Assembly (NCBI RefSeq): GCF_002224225.1
Contig: NZ_NJGG01000002.1
Span: 62,001 to 126,000, forward strand
Direction: 5' to 3'
Length of the DNA: 64,000 nucleotides
Source of the DNA: Polynucleobacter cosmopolitanus
GTDB lineage: Bacteria > Pseudomonadota > Gammaproteobacteria > Burkholderiales > Burkholderiaceae
Shown piece by piece: positions 60,767 through 64,000 of the stretch (position 1 is the first letter of the stretch; each line of letters begins with the position of its first letter). A program made the position numbers and the translations under genes. The notes beneath the pieces were generated by a model. The model was not told where the DNA came from, searched no databases, and saw only the letters and a program-made list of their open reading frames with translations.

Positions 60767-61570
60767 TTAGAGGCTTAATTTGATCAGCATCGTCATAGCA
60801 ATCAAGATAGCAAAGATTGCAAAAGCTTGCTGAACCCTAGGCCCAGAGATACTCTTGACCAGCTGTCGACCAATCAGTAGTCCCAATATGGATCCCACAG
60901 AAAATGGCCAAGCCAAAGACCAGTTCATTGCACCATAAAAATTAGAAAACAGCACGCCACCCGTTGAGATGATTGTGAGAACACCTAAAGAAGTGGCCAC
61001 GATTGATTTAATAGGCAGATCCGTGAATTTCCTCAAGGCAGGAACAATGATGAAACCCCCGCCCACCCCTAGCAAACCAGAGAAAAAGCCAGCAAGAGCT
61101 CCAGAGCCAAAGAGTGCTCTGGCACAAGGCAATGTCCAAGTGAGCTTCCCGATGGTTTGATCAAGTTGGCATGGTGGACCAAGCGCCTCCTCTATACCAG
61201 CCAATTCTCTTTTAGCCTGAGTCCACATATTCTTAGCGACTAACAGCAGAATCATGGCAAAAATCAAAACCAAGGGCCAGTTAGGTAATTGGTGTGCCAA
61301 CCAAATTCCAATGGGTGACAAAATCAAGCCCGCACAAGCAATTAAAAGCGCGGCTTTGTACCTGAGTATTTTTGCGGAAAATCCCAGGTAAGCACCCAAG
61401 CCTGAAGACAAGGCCACCGCCATTAATCCGATGGGGGCAGCCTGAGCAACCTCTAAATGCAGGAAGAATCCTAAGAGGGGTACAGACAAAATAGCACCGC
61501 CCGCACCCGTCAAACCTAAGACCACTCCTACAAAAATGCCAAGAGCAATCCCGATGAGAGTTAACTCCAA
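60767..61570 (-). CDS. TauE/SafE-family sulfite/organosulfur permease
   Basis: A 267-residue membrane protein with two TauE/SafE repeats (GIFVGVVLGLTGAGGAILSV and FSGLLGVGGGFIIVPAL). The GxGGG motifs in both halves are the family hallmark. Members export sulfite, sulfoacetate or taurine-related anions, or import them. It starts four bases after the YeeE-DUF442 gene, near soxB, so sulfite or thiosulfate handling fits. Confidence 0.87.
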   Translation of the reverse strand: MELTLIGIALGIFVGVVLGLTGAGGAILSVPLLGFFLHLEVAQAAPIGLMAVALSSGLGAYLGFSAKILRYKAALLIACAGLILSPIGIWLAHQLPNWPLVLIFAMILLLVAKNMWTQAKRELAGIEEALGPPCQLDQTIGKLTWTLPCARALFGSGALAGFFSGLLGVGGGFIIVPALRKFTDLPIKSIVATSLGVLTIISTGGVLFSNFYGAMNWSLAWPFSVGSILGLLIGRQLVKSISGPRVQQAFAIFAILIAMTMLIKLSL

Positions 61571-61574
61571 CTAA

Positions 61575-63092
61575 TCAACCGACCTGCTGAGCCAACATGT
61601 ACAAATTAGTTGATCTGGCACCTGAGCGACAAAATGCCAAAACAGGGCCAGGCATTGTCTCAAGCAAGCGAGACATTTCTTGCGCTTGCTCTAGAGTGAT
61701 TTGACCACTGACCACTGGTAAGTATGCGTAATTGAGGCCAAGAGCTTTTGCAGCCATTTCAATTTCTGCATTCAAGGGTTGCTGTGGGCCAGCCTCGCCA
61801 TCAGGGCGATTGTTGATGATAGATTTGTAACCTTGGCGAGCAATTTCAGAAACATCATGTGCAGTGATTTGCCCCAAAGTACCAAATTGATCCGTATGAC
61901 AAGCGATTTGTAGTGGCATGCCACATCCTCCAGTGTTTGAATGTTGATTTGTGTGATTACTTCCTAAAACTGGTTCGCAAGGTGGTGGCAGCATTCTCCA
62001 TTGCAAATATCTCATGGCTAAAAGAGCGCCAACAATGAAGCCTGCTAAAGCTATGAATGAACTGATGGCCAAAGTTGAAATACCGGTCAAGCCCTGACCG
62101 ATTGTGCAACCAAAAGCAGTCACACCACCCACGCCCATCAAAATGCCGCCAAGCAAATGATTGCCAGTATCTTCAGCATCTCTAAAAGTTTCCCAATGGA
62201 ATGTCTTGGTCACGATTGAGTAGATGAATGAGCCAACAACCAAACCAAAGACTGAAGTAATACCTAAAGTTATTTTTCTGCTTGCATCGCTGAAGAATGT
62301 CAGCCACTCAATCACGTAGGCGTAAGGCGCTACATACGTCAAGCTTTCCATGCGACCACTGTTGGTTGCCACAAAAACTTCCTCTAGGGTATTTGGATCT
62401 TCAGCCACATAACCCAAGACCCCTGAAATCCACCAAACCAACAGGACGGCAGCTCCAACGCCAAAGCCAGCCAAGAGATTATTGAAGCTCCAGAATTCTT
62501 TTTTGATCAGTGCAAACACAATCAAGGCCCCACCAATGATGAGCGCCAAACTGATCTGCAAAGTATCTTTGGCTATGCCCATCGAAGCAGCAAGCACACT
62601 TGGCAAATCCTGTTGTGTTGATAAGGTGATAAACACAGTATCAGTGGTATTGACCCTGAAAACGCCAAACACGCCTCTTAAAGTCATATAAGACGATAGT
62701 GCCAAAGTTAAAAAGACCACCAAAGACTTTAGATTGCCTGAACCAATGCGCAACAACGTTTTGCTTCCGCAGCCTGAAGCTAGGACCATGCCAAAGCCAA
62801 ACATCAAAGAACCCACGATGGTGGATAACCAGGTCAAGCGTGAACCGGTATAGATCGATTTACTGGTGTCAATCATGCCCACTGCAGTCATAACACCCAC
62901 ACCAATGATGGCCACACCAATGGCTAAAAGCCATTGACGCATGCGAGTCCACTCACCCATGATCGCAATATCAGTGATGGCACCCATGGTGCAAAACCGT
63001 GTTTTCTGTAAAACGATGCCCAAAAGGACAGTCACCACAAACGTGGCCCAAAGAACGGTGCTAGCAATGGAATTTAAGTTAATTTCAGGCAT
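61575..63092 (-). CDS. YeeE/YedE thiosulfate permease fused to DUF442 domain
   Basis: A 505-residue fusion. Residues 1-368 form a YeeE/YedE (TsuA-like) permease with the three conserved cysteines: Cys34 (RFCTMG), Cys108 (ASGCGS) and Cys329 (AFGCTIGQG), the pathway for thiosulfate in TsuA. A linker (residues about 369-391) joins a DUF442/TIGR01244 domain (392-505), a rhodanese/phosphatase-like fold with Cys488 in CRSGARS. In relatives the two parts are usually separate genes. A strong internal ribosome site precedes Met392. A channel joined to a sulfur-accepting enzyme would allow direct hand-over of sulfur after import. Confidence 0.85.
   Translation of the reverse strand: MPEINLNSIASTVLWATFVVTVLLGIVLQKTRFCTMGAITDIAIMGEWTRMRQWLLAIGVAIIGVGVMTAVGMIDTSKSIYTGSRLTWLSTIVGSLMFGFGMVLASGCGSKTLLRIGSGNLKSLVVFLTLALSSYMTLRGVFGVFRVNTTDTVFITLSTQQDLPSVLAASMGIAKDTLQISLALIIGGALIVFALIKKEFWSFNNLLAGFGVGAAVLLVWWISGVLGYVAEDPNTLEEVFVATNSGRMESLTYVAPYAYVIEWLTFFSDASRKITLGITSVFGLVVGSFIYSIVTKTFHWETFRDAEDTGNHLLGGILMGVGGVTAFGCTIGQGLTGISTLAISSFIALAGFIVGALLAMRYLQWRMLPPPCEPVLGSNHTNQHSNTGGCGMPLQIACHTDQFGTLGQITAHDVSEIARQGYKSIINNRPDGEAGPQQPLNAEIEMAAKALGLNYAYLPVVSGQITLEQAQEMSRLLETMPGPVLAFCRSGARSTNLYMLAQQVG
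61917..61931 (-). promoter_or_regulatory. Internal ribosome site before DUF442 domain
   Basis: GGAGG at 61931-61927 stands seven bases before the in-frame ATG at 61919 (Met392, MPLQIACHTDQFG). Spacing and strength are ideal for initiation, so a free 114-residue DUF442 protein may be made in addition to the fusion. Confidence 0.6.
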
Positions 63093-63205
63093 AAATAGAG
63101 GTTTTACCTTTTAGCCTGACATTTTATGGCATTTTTGGCGATTAGCCCTTGGCTTGATCTTTTTGTCGAGACTTTTAAGTACTTTTGAAATTACTTCTAA
63201 TAATG

Positions 63206-63244
63206 AAGCAAGACAGCACACCACAAAGGTATGCTGTCTTGCTT
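63206..63244 (-). terminator. Stem-loop after soxB
   Basis: AAGCAAGACAGCA pairs perfectly with TGCTGTCTTGCTT (13 bp) around a 13-base loop that can pair further. It lies eight bases after the soxB stop. There is no T-run, so it may protect the mRNA end rather than terminate transcription. Confidence 0.55.
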
Positions 63245-63252
63245 GTGATTAG

Positions 63253-64000
63253 TTATGCAGCGAAACCAGGGTTACCTTTGGCGCCCTCAATGATTGGCAT
63301 ATTGAGTTGCTTGGCTTTAACTGTCTTAATATCGCGGAGGTATTTAGCCACCACATCCCAAATTGGCTCACCACCAGCAGCTTTTGCTTCTTCTGCTACT
63401 GGAGCCCAACCCGCGACTTTGTAAGTCTTATTAGGATCAATTAATTTGCCATTGAGCGTCATGTTGCTGATGCGCTTATTGGCCTCGCCCATTGGATTGA
63501 TGGTGTACTGCAAGCCGCCCACACGCACCATGTCACCACCTTGTTGGTAGTAAGGATCTGGATTGAACAAGTTGTCCGCAATATCTTCAAGAATAGTCTT
63601 GATCATGTCGCCCTTCATCATGGTCACAGTGGTCCATGGATAAGTGATCGCGGTTTGATCAAGCACGTGTTCCATGGTGATTGCTTGACCTGGTAACAAT
63701 GATGTGCCCCAGCGGAAACCTGGTGAGAATGCAATCTCAGCATTTTTCACGGCCATCAAACCATCCAGAATCAATTGATCGAAACTACCGTTAAAGTTAC
63801 CACGGCGGTACAAAGTACCTTCAGTCACCGCAAGCTTCTCACCCAACTTGGTTTCGTAAGGGGTGCGAATCTTATCAATCAATTTGTTCATCGCTGTATC
63901 AGCAGGAATCATGTCTGAAAATACTGGCAATAATTTGTAACGGAAATCAGCAATCTTGCCACCGTTCACTTTGAAATCTAGAACGCCCAAGTATTTACCG
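63253..64000 (-). CDS. soxB: Thiosulfohydrolase SoxB, 5' part outside window
   Basis: The frame is open to the window edge; about 249 C-terminal residues are visible. They carry the SoxB C-terminal domain: GKYLGVLDFKVNGGKIADFR, FSPGFRWGTSLLPG, YYQQGGDMVRVGGLQYTI and the end GNPGFAA. SoxB is the periplasmic di-manganese enzyme that cuts sulfate from SoxYZ-bound thiosulfate-derived groups. The N-terminal metal-binding part and other sox genes should lie beyond 64000. It points to thiosulfate oxidation in this organism, next to the YeeE-type permease. Confidence 0.93.
   Translation of the reverse strand, partial: GKYLGVLDFKVNGGKIADFRYKLLPVFSDMIPADTAMNKLIDKIRTPYETKLGEKLAVTEGTLYRRGNFNGSFDQLILDGLMAVKNAEIAFSPGFRWGTSLLPGQAITMEHVLDQTAITYPWTTVTMMKGDMIKTILEDIADNLFNPDPYYQQGGDMVRVGGLQYTINPMGEANKRISNMTLNGKLIDPNKTYKVAGWAPVAEEAKAAGGEPIWDVVAKYLRDIKTVKAKQLNMPIIEGAKGNPGFAA

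Noticed and set aside
1-64000. CRISPR arrays, insertion sequences, prophage or integrase-tRNA junctions
   Set aside because: No regularly spaced repeats, transposase, integrase or phage structural genes were seen, and the three tRNAs have ordinary chromosomal neighbours.

Overview
The window looks like a chromosomal stretch from a small-genome freshwater betaproteobacterium of the Burkholderiaceae, most likely Polynucleobacter or a close relative. This is inference from gene content (topoisomerase IV pair, AcnB, sox/YeeE sulfur genes, TAXI-TRAP transporters, NodT and DUF748 proteins), tight spacing and moderate GC judged by eye. I see no prophage, insertion sequence, CRISPR array or rRNA. Three tRNAs (Arg-CCU, Asn-GUU, Leu-UAG) lie between operons.

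Layout. Bases 1-2400: end of a Rid protein, then an SbtA-type bicarbonate permease divergent from a CbbR/CmpR-like LysR regulator, with two perfect inverted repeats between them. 2400-9500: parC and parE, then a CoA-transferase, MFS transporter and 50-aa membrane protein, all coupled. 9500-14700: tRNA-Arg, a membrane-anchored TAXI protein without a permease, a DUF748 protein, a lipoprotein, a 430-bp AT-rich gap with a DnaA-box palindrome, and a Rieske protein. 14750-19110: a probable thiamine salvage locus made of a Tnr3-like Nudix enzyme, a PnuC/PnuT-type permease, a NadR-like P-loop kinase and a TPP riboswitch leading into a TonB-dependent receptor. 19120-24330: GNAT protein, tRNA-Asn, an exported duplicated-domain protein, and a DUF3302/HlyD/NodT operon without a pump, then tRNA-Leu.

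24340-36780: a catabolic island. It holds a TAXI-TRAP binding protein and fused permease, DHDPS-family, SDR and RraA-family proteins, an Ldh_2 dehydrogenase, an enolase-superfamily dehydratase and two paralogous 3-hydroxyacyl-CoA dehydrogenase-like enzymes. This suggests uptake and breakdown of a hydroxylated (sugar) acid that cannot be named from sequence. The DHDPS-family and SDR members both lack the usual catalytic tyrosine.

36780-55800: mostly housekeeping and scattered functions (two EamA exporters, SlyX, AroQ, YaeQ, a shortened DarP, PEBP, YgiQ, amidase, LrgAB with a gamma-carbonic anhydrase, a hydroxy-acid oxidase, RsuA, isochorismatase, a nitronate monooxygenase operon, AcnB). It also holds three small ORFs: 40 and 83 aa membrane proteins and a 49-aa lysine-rich protein.

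55860-64000, all on the minus strand: SoxB (partial), a YeeE/YedE thiosulfate permease fused to a DUF442 phosphatase/sulfurtransferase-like domain, TauE/SafE, DUF2244, an RND adaptor and pump, and a thioesterase. The last six are packed as one probable operon that links inorganic sulfur handling to efflux. The strongest leads are the thiamine locus with its start-codon-sequestering riboswitch platform, the YeeE-DUF442 fusion with a strong internal ribosome site, and the catabolic island with degenerate active sites.
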